This document shows positions 22,886 through 33,486 of a stretch of 64,000 nt of DNA, piece after piece (the stretch's first letter is position 1; every line of letters begins with the position of its first letter). Below the pieces are notes generated by a model. It had not been told where the DNA came from, ran no database searches, and saw only the letters and a program-made list of their open reading frames with translations. Source of the DNA: Craspedostauros australis (taxonomy: Eukaryota > Bacillariophyta > Bacillariophyceae > Mastogloiales > Achnanthaceae); NCBI GenBank assembly GCA_026770025.1, contig JAMXDE010000011.1, positions 558,001-622,000 of the forward strand, in the 5' to 3' direction. The position numbers and the translations under genes were made by a program.

Positions 22886-23205
22886 TCAATCGTATCCTGA
22901 ATGGGTCTTGTGCTCACGCTGAGTCCACACAGCAAACAACTCGAGTCTGTTGTCCATTTGGTATTGGAGAATCACACACAGGGCCTCGAATGGGTGCACA
23001 TGGCATTGGTGGCCATGGCGAACAGTGTCGCTCATGGTCTTCAGGTTCTTGATTCGGCAGTTCAAGCGCTCGTGTTGGCAACGAGCGCGGCCCTCGAACT
23101 TCGCACCATCTTTTCGCGAAAAATCCTGTTCTTGGGGCCTGCACTCCAATCGCCAACCCACACACAAACAGCTCAAGCGAGTCCCGCGACCTGTGTGCTT
23201 CCACC
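22886..23205 (-). pseudogene. 3' remnant of a second Harbinger-type DDE transposase
   Basis: The minus-strand frame ending at 22886 carries a C-terminal transposase segment: RCQHERLNCRIKN, then HPFEALCVILQYQ. It lines up with RCRHETVNRRIKH and RLAFNAVAIVTQI of the intact transposase at 9364-9939, including the catalytic Glu in HE(R/T). The first two catalytic aspartates are absent because the frame runs directly into the minisatellite at 23206. The copy is clearly diverged from the intact one, so it is an older or different subfamily. It is non-functional as it stands. Confidence 0.65.
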
Positions 23206-23398
23206 AAAAAATGCATTTGGTGTGCAAAAAATGCATTTGCAGTGCATTAAATGCACTTGGAGTTCAAAAAATGCACTTGAAGTGCATTAAATGCAAATGG
23301 AGTGCATTAAATGCAAATGCAGTGCATTAAATGCAAATGGAGTGCATTAAATGCAATTGAAGTGCATTAAATGCATTTGGAGTGCATTAAATGCACTT
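23206..23398. repeat. 20-bp minisatellite array 2 (core tgcattaaatgca)
   Basis: About nine to ten direct units of the same 20-bp repeat as array 1, including units with the ttcaaaaaatgca variant. It abuts the truncated transposase remnant. A plus-strand frame through it is repeat-driven and not coding. Confidence 0.95.
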
Positions 23399-24302
23399 TC
23401 AGTTGTGCATCAGATTGATTCGTGACTTAAACAACTACAGTCACAACGGCGGTCATTGGACACCAGTACACGATCTCGTTAAATAGAATACTTAACGACA
23501 CGACATTCACCGGTCATTTTCAGCGAATGCGACGACACAGATTGTGGAGGTAAGACTAATTCGATTAAACAGCCTCGATTCATCTCCATGGTCAAGTGAG
23601 TCAAACGACGAACATTTCAATGGACTTGCCGGGTGTCCCTGCAGCACGACCTATTGGTGGTTATGTTTGGTATCGTTCACTGGTGCAGACGGAACAGAAG
23701 ATGATCGTTGGTGCTGTGTGGATGAGCATCAACCCTGGGGGTCTTTGGTTGGACGAAACTGGATTCCGCGACATTTCGCGCAATGGTCTGTCCGTTCGCG
23801 TCAGGTGTCACGAGGACCTGACACTGCGGTTCGCCAATGTGATGCACCACGCCAGTGATGTATCTCGCGTGTGTCACCAACGAAGGACACATTGACGTGC
23901 AACACGACCCGCACAAGAACGAAACGGCTCTCGGAACAACAGCGAAATCATGGCACCTGCGACGGTTATTGTTTCTACATACTACTATGATGTTCATTGG
24001 AAGCGACAAAACAGAAGGTATGGAACGGTTACTGCGAACTTGAAGCAAGTGGGCCATAGGGTACCTCACGCTGGTAGGTCGCTCGCTGAGGTGACAAGAC
24101 GGCGCAAGTGCCCTTCCAATGCCCACACATGCACTGTTCCGCCTCCTCCAAATGAATGGTGTCGGCATGAATGCCTGCATGCGCACATGAATCATCCATC
24201 AACCATCCATAGCAACACCTCCGAAGAACGACTCTCCACCACACAATGATACTTGCATAGGAATCCAGCCATCACAAGAGCAAGTCATCACCATCGCGCT
24301 TC

Positions 24303-26019
24303 ATGCAGTTCCGTTCCACCTCATCGAATCCATCCCCATCGGTCGACATGAGCATTCGACAACGCAATGCGGCTGAAACCAAGCCTTTCCTTCAGCTGTC
24401 GGGAGACGATGATGGCAGCACTCCATCACCGACAACGACATCAATGAAGAGTGCCATCTTTGTTGTGCTGGCACGCCTCCTTGCGTTCCTACAACGCAAC
24501 CGAAAACGCGTCTGTGGCTACTGCTTGCTCTTCATTTGCATGATGATGCTGATCGTGGCAGAATTCACAGATGTGTACTCCATCTGCACCGACAGCGTCT
24601 TGGGGACGCCCAATTTCACACCAGCGGTGAGTGAGATAGCGTGATGCTTGCAGAGGAGAGTGAAGTTGAGACCTCGACTCTATCCTACTCTGCCATACAT
24701 GCTCCAACACTGACACCGACCCAGATATCCTCAACACTTCCCCTCACCGTTGCTATGCTCATCTATTATATTATACTTCACGCATACACTTGTTCTCGAC
24801 TGCTCAATGCTTGTAGAGCACGAACATCCGGATGGATCTAAAGCCGGTACCCAAACCCCTCGATCCTGCCAAAGCGATGCTCTCCGTCCCTTTCTACATT
24901 TACGAAGATTGGGACTGGCTGCAACATGGAAGTTACCAGGGCAAATCCATGCTGAGTCTGATCAATGACCCCACATCCCTCAAGGATCTTGGCACCATCA
25001 TGCAGTTCAAGCTCTGCACAGATTTCTGGTTCCTCTTGGCTGCTTACAACCATCCTCAACGCACCAAGGATCCCAACGAGGCCAAGATCTTCGTCGTCCC
25101 CACACTGGTCAACTTCTATTCCCGCTGGGGCATCCAGCCGGAAGAACTTTGCGTCAAGGGTCACTGTGGCGGCCGCCTCATGCAGTACACCATGAACCAG
25201 CTCTCCGAATCGCCGTACTTCCAAAAATCAGGCGGCAAGGATCACATCATGGTCAATTCCTACAATTACTACTGGAAGCGTCTGCCTTGGATGTACCGAT
25301 TTGCCATGCCATGGAAGAATCTGTTTTCTAGGGTGAATATGATCGGTTTCGACGGACGCAAGGACAATCACCGCAATCGGGAGAATTTCCCTGATCACAA
25401 GTTCGGTAGCCGATGTCAACCGACTGAAGAGAAGTTGCATGATTTTGCAATGATCGCAAGTCTGCATCCGGAGAAACGAAGATTCCTCGATCGGCGCAAT
25501 CTGTGCAAGTGGATGGGGCAGCCATCGGGCGAAGATACCAGCAGCGGCAACCTTGCCGCATCCTCATCGTCGGCTTATGACATGAGCATTTGCGGCAGAG
25601 GCAAGCAATGCCCGGCGTTGGCGGAAGCCCGATACTCCTTCCAGGTTTGGGGTGACACCGCCGGATCGCAACGACTGATGGATATCATGCTCAGCGACAC
25701 CGTGCCCATATTCACGAGGCGCAACCAATACGCGGCGCAGGCCGATTTCATTGATTGGGATGAGGTCTCGTACTTTGCCGACATCTCCACTGAGCAGCGG
25801 TTCTTGCGAGATATTGACAAAATCCTTTCCAACAGGGATGGGTATGCCGCCAAGCTCGAGAAGGTGATTTCCAACAAGGAATTGTTTGATTGGGAGACAT
25901 CTACCGCGTTCGATATGTTCATGTTCGTGTTGCAGTCCAGGATTTATCCCGAAACGATATCGAAGGATGCCAAGCTACCGTATTCCGCATTGAAGGTTCC
26001 ACGGGTTGGCAGCAAATGA
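24303..26019 (+). CDS. exostosin-like GT47 glycosyltransferase
   Basis: Two exons, 24303-24626 and 24817-26019, are joined across a 190-bp intron (GTGAGT...TAG, phase 0), giving about 508 residues. A short cytosolic N-terminus is followed by a hydrophobic anchor at about 70-88 (VCGYCLLFICMMMLIVAEF), giving type II Golgi topology. The exostosin domain starts at VPFYIYEDWDW, continues through DFWFLLAAYNH, AKIFVVPTLVNF and IASLHPEKRRF, and ends with the nucleotide-sugar binding half: ARYSFQVWGDTAGSQRLMD and SDTVPIFTRR. GT47 enzymes build glycosaminoglycan, xyloglucan or other wall polysaccharides; the product here is unknown. A second in-frame ATG 15 codons in (MSIRQ) is an alternative start. 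Confidence 0.88.
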
Positions 26020-26266
26020 AGGACAATGACACACACTGTGAACATCACATTTCGCGTGTGGGTAGCATCCGTAAGATGGTGGAGTGATGCTGATCAGTCG
26101 CACAGTGGCATGACACAGGCTGCAGAAGCAAGGGAGTGTACTCTACGTATTACAACCATCATGCGTAATAACACATCTATCAATGATCTTATTCTAATTC
26201 ATTGCAATCTCCAACAGGTCGTATCGTAAGAGTGCATAGTACATAGGATGACAGTAGGCATGAGGG

Positions 26267-28573
26267 CTATTGCACGTCGTTCCTGCTACCGTCCCCATCA
26301 ACAGTATCTGCCTGCTGGCGTATTGATGATTCAACGCTGGAAATGAGACCATAGTTCGGCACCAAGTTGTTATGTGCGAGCACGGATCCAGTCAGCGGGC
26401 TCTTGTCGCTTGTGGTAAGCCATCGGCGGATTGCCACCTTCTCATACGTATGACCTGTAGTTATACGCGTGGTTTGGTTTGGGTGCAGAATGGAATGGAA
26501 GAGATCGAAGACATGGAGAATGGCAGAATGAAGGGGTTGGTGAGTATTGCTGTCATCCGCAGTACAAGGTCTCAGTACAAGGTCTCAGGACAAGTCCGCA
26601 CAACCGCAATCTGCACAAGACTCACCATCCGGTGCAACGACTGGTTCTACCATCGGTTCTCCAGTGATTGGGCATGGTGGCATGCCAGGCAGCGCCTCCG
26701 TGCGATCATTCCCATCCAAATCCAATGCCATGGTGGATTGCAGATCGAGCAACGTGCTGACTTCTTCCTGGACTTCCTGGATGGCCTGAGAGTGCTGCTG
26801 ACCAGTGCTGCTGCTGCTGTTGTTGTTGTTGTTGTTGTTGCTGCTGCCAGAATTGCTGTGGGGAGAGTCGTGCGTCGGTATGTCCAACGAGAATGATGCC
26901 GATGGATTGTTCCTTCCGTCCCAATTCGTGGCGTGCACAATGTCGCTCACCGCCGTGTCAATTCCTCCATTGAACCAGCGTTCGAAGATGGACAGACTAC
27001 CTTGAACCACTTCGCTGCTGATGGATAGTAAACCGTCGACGGGAACACGATCGATCGTCTCCGTGAGACTGCTCGCGACGATGGAGTTTGAGAGCCGTTC
27101 CTGGATGGATGAGAGCTCTTCTTGGCAGATCTCGGCGGCGCTCGAGGCCTGCACTTCACACACCAGCATGTGTCTGTGTGTCTGGAACGAGCAGATCCAT
27201 CCCTCCGGCGTTTTGTAGGAGAGCTGGACGTGGTCGGCCATGACTTCGGATACCTGGTACTGCTGGTGGGGCACGAGGGGGAACAAGTCGTCGGGACGGC
27301 AGAACTGCGTGAAACGGCACAGATCCCCTCGCCGCAGATTCGCTTCATTGCTTTCGTATTCACAGGTGATCCGCACACGGGCGCGATTCGATGCCACCCC
27401 AGTCAACGATACCCAGCTGTCGATGGTGGCGCTGACGCCGGTGAGCAAATGCACGACGTCGATCGATGCCATTCCCAGGAAGGTGTCGTCGGAATCGCCG
27501 GACGCCGACTGTTTGGACCAGCCCATCTTATCCTCCTTGTTCGTTTTCGTTTCGCCGTCGACCGAGCCAGTGAAGATCGCCACCGTCAACACGGAGTTCG
27601 GTTTCTTGTACTCGTACTGCGATCCGCTCCTGCTGCTGTCAAGGGTTGCCATGCTGTCCGATGTCGCCATTGTTGTCGTTACTGTTGTCGTTGTCGTCGT
27701 CATTTCTGTTGTGATGTCCTTCGGCGGATTGTGCATGAGGTGGTTGGCCGGGAGCGATACATCCAAGAACATAGACTCATGCCTTGGCCACGTGGGGTCT
27801 GTGGAGTTGAAGACCATGGAAGTCCTTTGTGTTGAATTGCCAAACTTCACGCTGGCGTACGGGTTGATTGCATTTTGGTTGGAATTGCCCCCGAATCGAC
27901 TGGCAACACCGAACAACCCCCTTGGTGCTTCATTGTTCTTCGGATTCTGCGTGCGTATGAATGTATGCCATGGTGATGAAGACAACGGGATTGCAAGTAT
28001 AATACATCGTGGTCGAAGCAAGCAGTTGTGAGAACGGGGCCAGCGGAATGTCATTGTGCAAACGCATCCATTGGGAGGTAACAAGCGAAGCTCTGAAGTC
28101 CTCTCTGTTTGCTGCAAACAAGATTACGGTATGCCTCTCACCTCCAGACCACGTGCAGCGACCACGCGCACGATGAGTGTCCCCAGCAGGTACTCTTCCA
28201 TGTCTTCCTGATCATCGTCATCGTCATCATCAATATCGTCCGATTCAGGTGTGGAGATGTTGCTTGAATCTTCTGCTGGTTTGCGCTTGCCTTCATGTCT
28301 GTGCCATCGAGAATCATCATCATCATCAGGTGATGTTGCTGTTGTTGCAACAGCTGCATTGATTGGTTGCTGCCCATCTTGTGACAACGAAAGGCGACCT
28401 TCGTTGGAGGCTATGGAACTGAGAGCCGCTTGGGAGTTCGCGCCAACTTGGCTGTCATCTCCGTCACCATCAGAAGCAGAAGCAGCAGAAGCAATAGCAG
28501 CAATAGCGGTGTCACTGTCCTGACTGTCTTCTGTGCCAAGCCTCAAGTTCTGCATGGACCCATTCCAGCTCAT
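26267..28573 (-). CDS. C2-domain plus U-box protein, putative E3 ubiquitin ligase
   Basis: I rebuilt three exons: 28573-28142, 27946-26626 and 26454-26267. The introns are 195 bp (GTGAGA, phase 0) and 171 bp (GTGAGT, phase 1), and the product is about 646 residues. An acidic, Ser-rich N-terminus leads into a C2 domain that begins at GTLIVRVVAARGLE (last 14 residues of exon 1), is split by intron 1 and continues with NPYASVKFG and STDPTWPRHESMFLDV. The first C2 calcium-ligand Asp appears to be Asn, so calcium binding is doubtful. A middle region of unknown type and a poly-Asn/Ser linker follow. At about 569-622 a U-box reads CPITGEPMVEPVVAPDG, then HTYEKVAIRRWL and SPLTGSVL. The U-box is split by intron 2, and the last exon (62 codons) is easily missed. 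U-boxes recruit E2 enzymes; C2 may give membrane or protein binding. Confidence 0.8.
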
Positions 28574-28989
28574 GGTTTCATCTGAAGTGCTGTATTGACT
28601 GGCCTCTCAGCTCTTTGTTGTGCAGCGTGTTTGTGCAGCGTGTTTGTGTCTGGAATGTGTTGACTCTGACACGGTTGTGCGAAGTGATTCCTGGGTTGTG
28701 GTTGTTGTTTGTGTGTCGGAGGGAGAAACCCAGTCGCGTCCTCTTCGTTCTGCAAACTTCGCTGTTTGCAAAACACAACGAAAGACGAATGAAAGACAAG
28801 CGATGGACAGACAGACGGAGATTTGGAGGCATTCTTCACGATACTCGTACGACTACTCGTAGTCTACTCTAACTGAGAACCTTATCTTACTGCCTCTTTG
28901 CTACTATACCTTCTTCTCTCTTCGTAGCCATGCCGAGGCTTCCTTGTGATGCCAAAGCAAGCCACTCGTAGGAAAGCAATGTTGCCAAA
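28574..28989. other. intergenic region, no gene seen
   Basis: Between the start of the C2/U-box gene and the end of dihydrofolate reductase, both on the minus strand. It should contain the promoter of the former and the 3' end of the latter. Short frames on both strands show no domain. Confidence 0.5.
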
Positions 28990-30156
28990 TCATTGAGAAC
29001 TGCGCGTGTAAACGTAATGCGTGAATCCCGGCGCTCCGTCCTCAGGAGGGTACACTGTGTTGGACATCTCTTTGAAGGACTTCTCCCAAACAGATTTGTC
29101 AGGGAACCTGGCGACTGCTTCTGGCAGCTTGCCGGTCTTTGGTGACGGCGACGTCAAATCAACCTCCGTGTCCACAATGCTGAGGTAGACATGCGTCACT
29201 GCCTCATTTTGGACTGCCTTCGTGTAGATACACTCCCCGCCGACGATCCAGCACTTGGGAGGAACGTCGATACTGTTGGCATCAGCATTATCGTTCAATT
29301 TCGATGTTGCCAGTTCTTTGGCACGCTCCAACGCAGCCTCCAATGATCCCGCAACCTCCAGCTTGGTGGGGAATTTGGATACGGGAGCTTTCTTCATTGT
29401 TCTGGAAACAATGATGCAATGCGAGGCATGTCCGATGTGTTCCTGGCTTTCGGATTCCAGGAAGGTCCGGCGGCCCAGGATGATGATGTTATTCGTGGTC
29501 AGTCTCCTGTAGATCGCATACTCGTGCGGGATGCTCCAGGGCAGGTCACCATCGATGCCGATGACGCGATTGTTGGCCATTGCCGACACGATGCCAAACG
29601 GGACGGTCGGTGGATTGTTTGCTGCGGTCATCGGAGATGGTTGGTGCTGATGCTGCTGCCGTTGCGGGCTGATGATGCTCGTGTGTCTGTAGCCTGAAGA
29701 GTTGATGGATTTATGAGTCACACAGGGCAGCACCTGTGAAGCCAAGAAGGAGTGTTGCGATTGATCTGCTAGAAAGAAGTGTGGCTGGATCCGTTTGGCA
29801 AGAAGTTCTCTAGTTCGCGTGAAATGATGGAGAGATGCTGCGATCATAGCCGCAGGCAACTCCTTGTTGGTGATCCTCGTGGGCCCGTCCTCCACCTCTC
29901 TTCGTGAGGGTCTGAGACACGTGAGAGGCGACACATCGACAAGGCTGGCATCGAGGAAGTCTGTTGTGACGCATGTTCGAGCTTCGTTCCGAGCATCGCC
30001 CGTCAATGCCTTTCTCGCCACATCCTGAATCCCGACTTTGCGGGTCTCAACTCTCGCAACGGAACAAAGAGAACGCAAGGCAAAGAGGACCGCCCCCAAA
30101 ATCGCCAACGCACAAGATGGCAGAAGAGGAGCCTTTGCGAGGTTGGATGCTCCCAT
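28990..30156 (-). CDS. DHFR: dihydrofolate reductase, single-function, with N-terminal extension
   Basis: Reduces dihydrofolate to tetrahydrofolate with NADPH, supplying one-carbon units for thymidylate, purines and methionine. The DHFR fold occupies about 187-388: FGIVSAMANNRVIGIDGDLPWSIPHE in pieces (the substrate-site motif is DLPWSIPHE), then IILGRRTF for the NADPH-binding arginine loop, and WIVGGECIY for the glycine pair. The protein stops about ten residues after the last strand, so no thymidylate synthase domain is fused. The frame stays open upstream to an ATG at 30156, adding a 186-residue extension with a hydrophobic stretch at about 11-33 that may be an organelle signal. Alternative in-frame ATGs are at 29847 and 29631; the last would give a minimal enzyme. 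Single exon. Confidence 0.85.
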   Translation of the reverse strand: MGASNLAKAPLLPSCALAILGAVLFALRSLCSVARVETRKVGIQDVARKALTGDARNEARTCVTTDFLDASLVDVSPLTCLRPSRREVEDGPTRITNKELPAAMIAASLHHFTRTRELLAKRIQPHFFLADQSQHSFLASQVLPCVTHKSINSSGYRHTSIISPQRQQHQHQPSPMTAANNPPTVPFGIVSAMANNRVIGIDGDLPWSIPHEYAIYRRLTTNNIIILGRRTFLESESQEHIGHASHCIIVSRTMKKAPVSKFPTKLEVAGSLEAALERAKELATSKLNDNADANSIDVPPKCWIVGGECIYTKAVQNEAVTHVYLSIVDTEVDLTSPSPKTGKLPEAVARFPDKSVWEKSFKEMSNTVYPPEDGAPGFTHYVYTRSSQ

Positions 30157-30479
30157 GTGCTGATAATTTTATTTTATGGATGGGTGAGAGGACGGAAGTA
30201 TTATATAGAATAATATAATATGATGTCAGCTCCAAAGGATCGAACGTATTATGATATACTAGCCGGAGGCATCGATTTCCCTGGAACACAGAATCCTCCA
30301 TTGCATCCTTGGATAATGATGGTGACCAAGACGGTCCTGCTGCGTGCATCCTGTCCCGAGAGCTATCGACCAGCTCACCAGTGCATTACCCGAATCCTAC
30401 GCGTCGATGCGTCTTGGTTCTTCTTTCTTCGTCGCTGCCGTACGGTAGATCTCGATTCAATTCGATTTTGGCTCCGCAT
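30157..30479. other. intergenic region, no gene seen
   Basis: Lies between the DHFR start and the stop of the small plastid gene, same strand. Contains an AT-rich TATATAGAATAATATAATATG patch near 30200 that could be promoter sequence for DHFR. No supported frame. Confidence 0.4.
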
Positions 30480-31247
30480 TTATTTGGCGGCGTACAAGGC
30501 GATGAGTCCGAGGATGAATGGGAGGGAGATTCCGGCCAGTCCAGCGAGGGCGATTGGGAGCTTCTCTTCATCGGTCATCTTGTCAGTGTTGCTGTATTTC
30601 AAGCGTAGGGAAGCCATGGATTTACGGTGCAGCGAGAGATAGATGCGCGTCGTATGTGCGAAGCATTTGACGGTTTAGAGTTATCCCCATGTCGTCGTCG
30701 CAGTGCAATCCCACAAGTTGCACAATTGTCATCCAAGCGATCAACCCCCATGTAATGCACCATGATCGACATGCAAGGACGGGGTGTTATGGCAGTTTCC
30801 AGTTTCGCCAAGCGCAAGCGTGAAGGGAAGAGAAGAAGAGCAAAAGACCCAATGACGTGAGTATCCATGAAATCGATGGGCATGCAACCACCGTTGCCTC
30901 AGATCATGCCTTGCCACTCCGTGATGGACGTAACCAACACTGTATGTTTGAACGTCACAATGCACCTTCATCTGCCTTTCGCACTATTTTCGCCTTCATT
31001 GATTGATTCAACCTGATGCTTTGCTGCGCGTTGCTTACGTTTGGAAGAACTCTTCTGGCTCCGAATCTCTGGAGAGGGACTCGCGCTCTGGATCTCCCAT
31101 GAATCCATTGAGCTTGGTGGTCGTGGTGGCGGCCTTGACATTGAAGGCATGGCCAACGGATGAGCGTGGGACGAATGCCTGCGACATGAGGACGCAGCTC
31201 ATGGCGACGACGACGGCAAGGACGGTGGAGAATGTGACGGACTTCAT
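30480..31247 (-). CDS. small plastid-targeted single-span membrane protein
   Basis: Two exons, 31247-31039 and 30591-30480, are joined across a 447-bp intron (GTAAGC...ACAG, phase 2), giving 106 residues. The N-terminus is a clear signal peptide ending SQAFVPR with Phe at 25. This is the plastid-import motif of diatoms and other secondary red algae, and a Ser/Thr/Ala-rich transit region follows. The mature part is acidic (PERESLSRDSEPEEFF, then TDKMTDEEK) and ends in one hydrophobic helix, LPIALAGLAGISLPFILGL, with a short tail of YAAK. Its size and topology resemble small thylakoid subunits of photosystems or antenna complexes. I cannot assign it to a named one. The second exon is only 37 codons. 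The phase match and the smooth acidic-to-helix join support the splice. Confidence 0.7.
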
Positions 31248-31988
31248 ATTGCTGATTGGTGTAGCTGTTGTTGAATAGAACTAGAGTGGACGGGAGAAGA
31301 GTAGGCTTATTGGTGTTTGTGGATGGATTCGGCTTGGTGTTTGTGGAGGAGGAAAAGTTGTGAGTGTGAATGTGTTGGAGGGCAAGGCTGACGACGACAG
31401 CCAAGGGCAGTGAGTGCTGGGCCTTGTTGGGTTCGCGGAAGGTTGAGTTGGTTGAGTTGGTTGTGGTGCGTTGATGTGGCGGCGTGTCATGAAGTGGAAA
31501 AACCGAGCTGGCTGACGATCGTGTCATCATTGATCGCCATCATTTGTCATCGAATGACCCAACCGATCAACATCAGAATTCTGATGTGTTGCCGTAGATT
31601 GCGTAAATGAGGCTAGATACATACTAGATCCTCAGCATTTCGATGATACAGAGTGCACTGGTGCGAACAGCGGAGTAGGAGCCAGAATACCAGGGAGGGG
31701 AGAGCACAAGCTGTCGCAATCTCAGAATGGTACCCTAGTACTATACATTGCGATTGCATTACAGCCACACGACGTTCATTTCAGCTCGCTGTCCTGTTGT
31801 TGGTTCTTTAACTCTCTCATTCTATCTTACGGTGACTCAGTTGTATCGTCGTCTTCCTTCTTGCCGTCTCGCATCATCGTGCTGCCTGCTTCGGCGCCTT
31901 CATCGTTTCGATATCACACAACCAAAGCTGGCAAAGTGGATACGTACTGTTGTGCCACGCCATGCACCATCGCCTTGTCGCGACTCTT
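31248..31988. other. intergenic region, no gene seen
   Basis: 741 bases between two minus-strand genes. The part nearest 31248 is the leader and promoter of the small plastid protein and contains a gttgagttggttgagttgg direct repeat near 31440. No supported gene. Confidence 0.45.
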
Positions 31989-32558
31989 CTAAGGATTAGT
32001 CGCCAAGGTGATGGCATCGCAGACGCACCGTGTGGTGAAGGCGTTGATGAAGGTCCGCTCTTCACGCGTGCAGGTGGTGGCCTCGGACTCGCAGCTCTCA
32101 TCTTCGCTGAGGACCGTCGTGATGACGATGAGCAGCAGCGACGTGGGGATGAGGCACAGGATGAGGAAGTGGATGAAACTGGCACGCTGCACGCGTCGCA
32201 GTTCTCGCAGCAGCACGTTGCGTCGGCGTTCCTGCATCTCGGGACTGTCGTGATCGACGAAGGCATTGTCGCCTTCATCGAGGTCGTTGGCCGTGTGGTC
32301 GAGGAGGATGACGGTCATGTCGTCATCGTCGCCGCCGCCCTCGTTGTTGTTGCAGTCGTTGTCGAGCGCGCTTGGGTTCTCCATCAGCACCATGTTGGAG
32401 AGGGGGGATGGGGCAGCGCGGTTGCCTCCGGCGGACTCCAGGTCCGTGCTGAGCATGCGGTTGCTGTTGGCCCTGCCAAAGAGGCTCCTTGACGATCGGC
32501 CACCTCCCAAGACGGTTGGTCGCTCCTCGTTTGTGCTCTGTTCGTCAGTGATCGTCAT
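31989..32558 (-). CDS. unknown protein with one membrane span and a Cys-rich end
   Basis: Single exon, 189 residues. The first 110 residues are polar and acidic (a run of GGGDDDD near 75). A basic stretch follows (QERRRNVLLRELRRVQR), then one hydrophobic segment at about 129-148 (HFLILCLIPTSLLLIVITTV). After it come about 40 residues with four cysteines (CESEATTC, then TRCVCDAI). This fits a type II or tail-anchored membrane protein with a small disulphide-bonded outer part. No family recognised. The leader just upstream contains a gatgcgttt repeat (about 32580-32630). Confidence 0.55.
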   Translation of the reverse strand: MTITDEQSTNEERPTVLGGGRSSRSLFGRANSNRMLSTDLESAGGNRAAPSPLSNMVLMENPSALDNDCNNNEGGGDDDDMTVILLDHTANDLDEGDNAFVDHDSPEMQERRRNVLLRELRRVQRASFIHFLILCLIPTSLLLIVITTVLSEDESCESEATTCTREERTFINAFTTRCVCDAITLATNP

Positions 32559-33486
32559 GTTGTCCTGTCCTGTCTTGGAATGCGCTGCGTTTGATGCGCT
32601 TGATGCGTTTGATGCGTTTGATGTGTATGAATGGGCACAACTCTGTGGAGAGTCGGGGGTTGCTATTGTACAACAGGCTTGGTGGTTGAATGGTAACGAG
32701 TGAGCTCGGAGGGACGGAGGCAGTAGATGAAGAACACGGGAAAGGCTGCGAGTGCTTCAGAGCGCCGGTTCATGGTGGAGACGGACGCGTTCGTTGCGGT
32801 TGTTGTCCTTCTTCGCTGTTTGCGTTGGTTGTTTGCTGCTTTCTTCTCTCGTTGTTTTGCGGACTGTATTCTCCAGAATTCTGCCCCAACAGTTTCCCCG
32901 TCTCTTACCTTTCATCGTTGATGACAAAATTGCACGGATTTCAAATATTTGCCTCTTTGAATTGATATATGTAAACTTGTCACATAAGACATCAATAGAT
33001 TCATTGATCGTGGGAGTTTCGCTCCGAAGATGCTTCACGACGAAACGCCTGCAAACCTCGTCGATCTCGCATCACATTTTGTGAACATCTCCATCTTTGC
33101 CTTCGAAGTGATCTGTTCATGGCGGTGCACGGTGCGGGGAATCGCACGAGACATCTCAAGGGTGCAACATAACATTCTGCTCGTATGATACGGCTGCGTC
33201 CTTGCATCCTCGCATCTTTTCTCATGCTCTAGTTCCGTTCCAACAACCGCTGCTATACCTAATACTCTAGTCGTACGACTATTCATCTCTTTCCAACCCA
33301 CTGCACTTCGCTAAATTCCATTCCCTTCTCGAACGTGTGTTCAATTCAACATTCTCCCAGCCAAGCCAATCTGAGTTCCAACGTTGAGGACTCTGGTCCA
33401 TTCCATTGTATTCTATAATACATATTATACTATACAGGTGGTCTCTACATACTCTACATACTCTATTCTACCGCATAGTAGCCTGC
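32559..33486. other. intergenic region, no gene seen
   Basis: 928 bases between two minus-strand genes. It begins with the 9-bp repeat tgatgcgtt (four to five copies, 32590-32630). Near 33420 is an AT-rich run (ctataatacatattatactatac) close to the 3' end of the cyclophilin gene. Short frames only. Confidence 0.45.

Larger units (their letters stand above)
20582..24302. other. repeat island: minisatellites and transposase remnant
   Basis: These 3.7 kb hold two 20-bp minisatellite arrays, a 33-bp tandem duplication and the end of a second DDE transposase (all annotated separately). A plus-strand frame at 23596-23895 reads smoothly (for example MIVGAVWMSINPGGLWLDE) but matches no family I know. 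It is followed by another frame from 23855 that could continue it after a shift. The rest shows no supported gene. Confidence 0.5.

Noticed and set aside
21167-23398. Possible CRISPR array from regularly repeated 20-mers
   Set aside because: The units are directly tandem without unique spacers, and the genome is eukaryotic, so this is a minisatellite.
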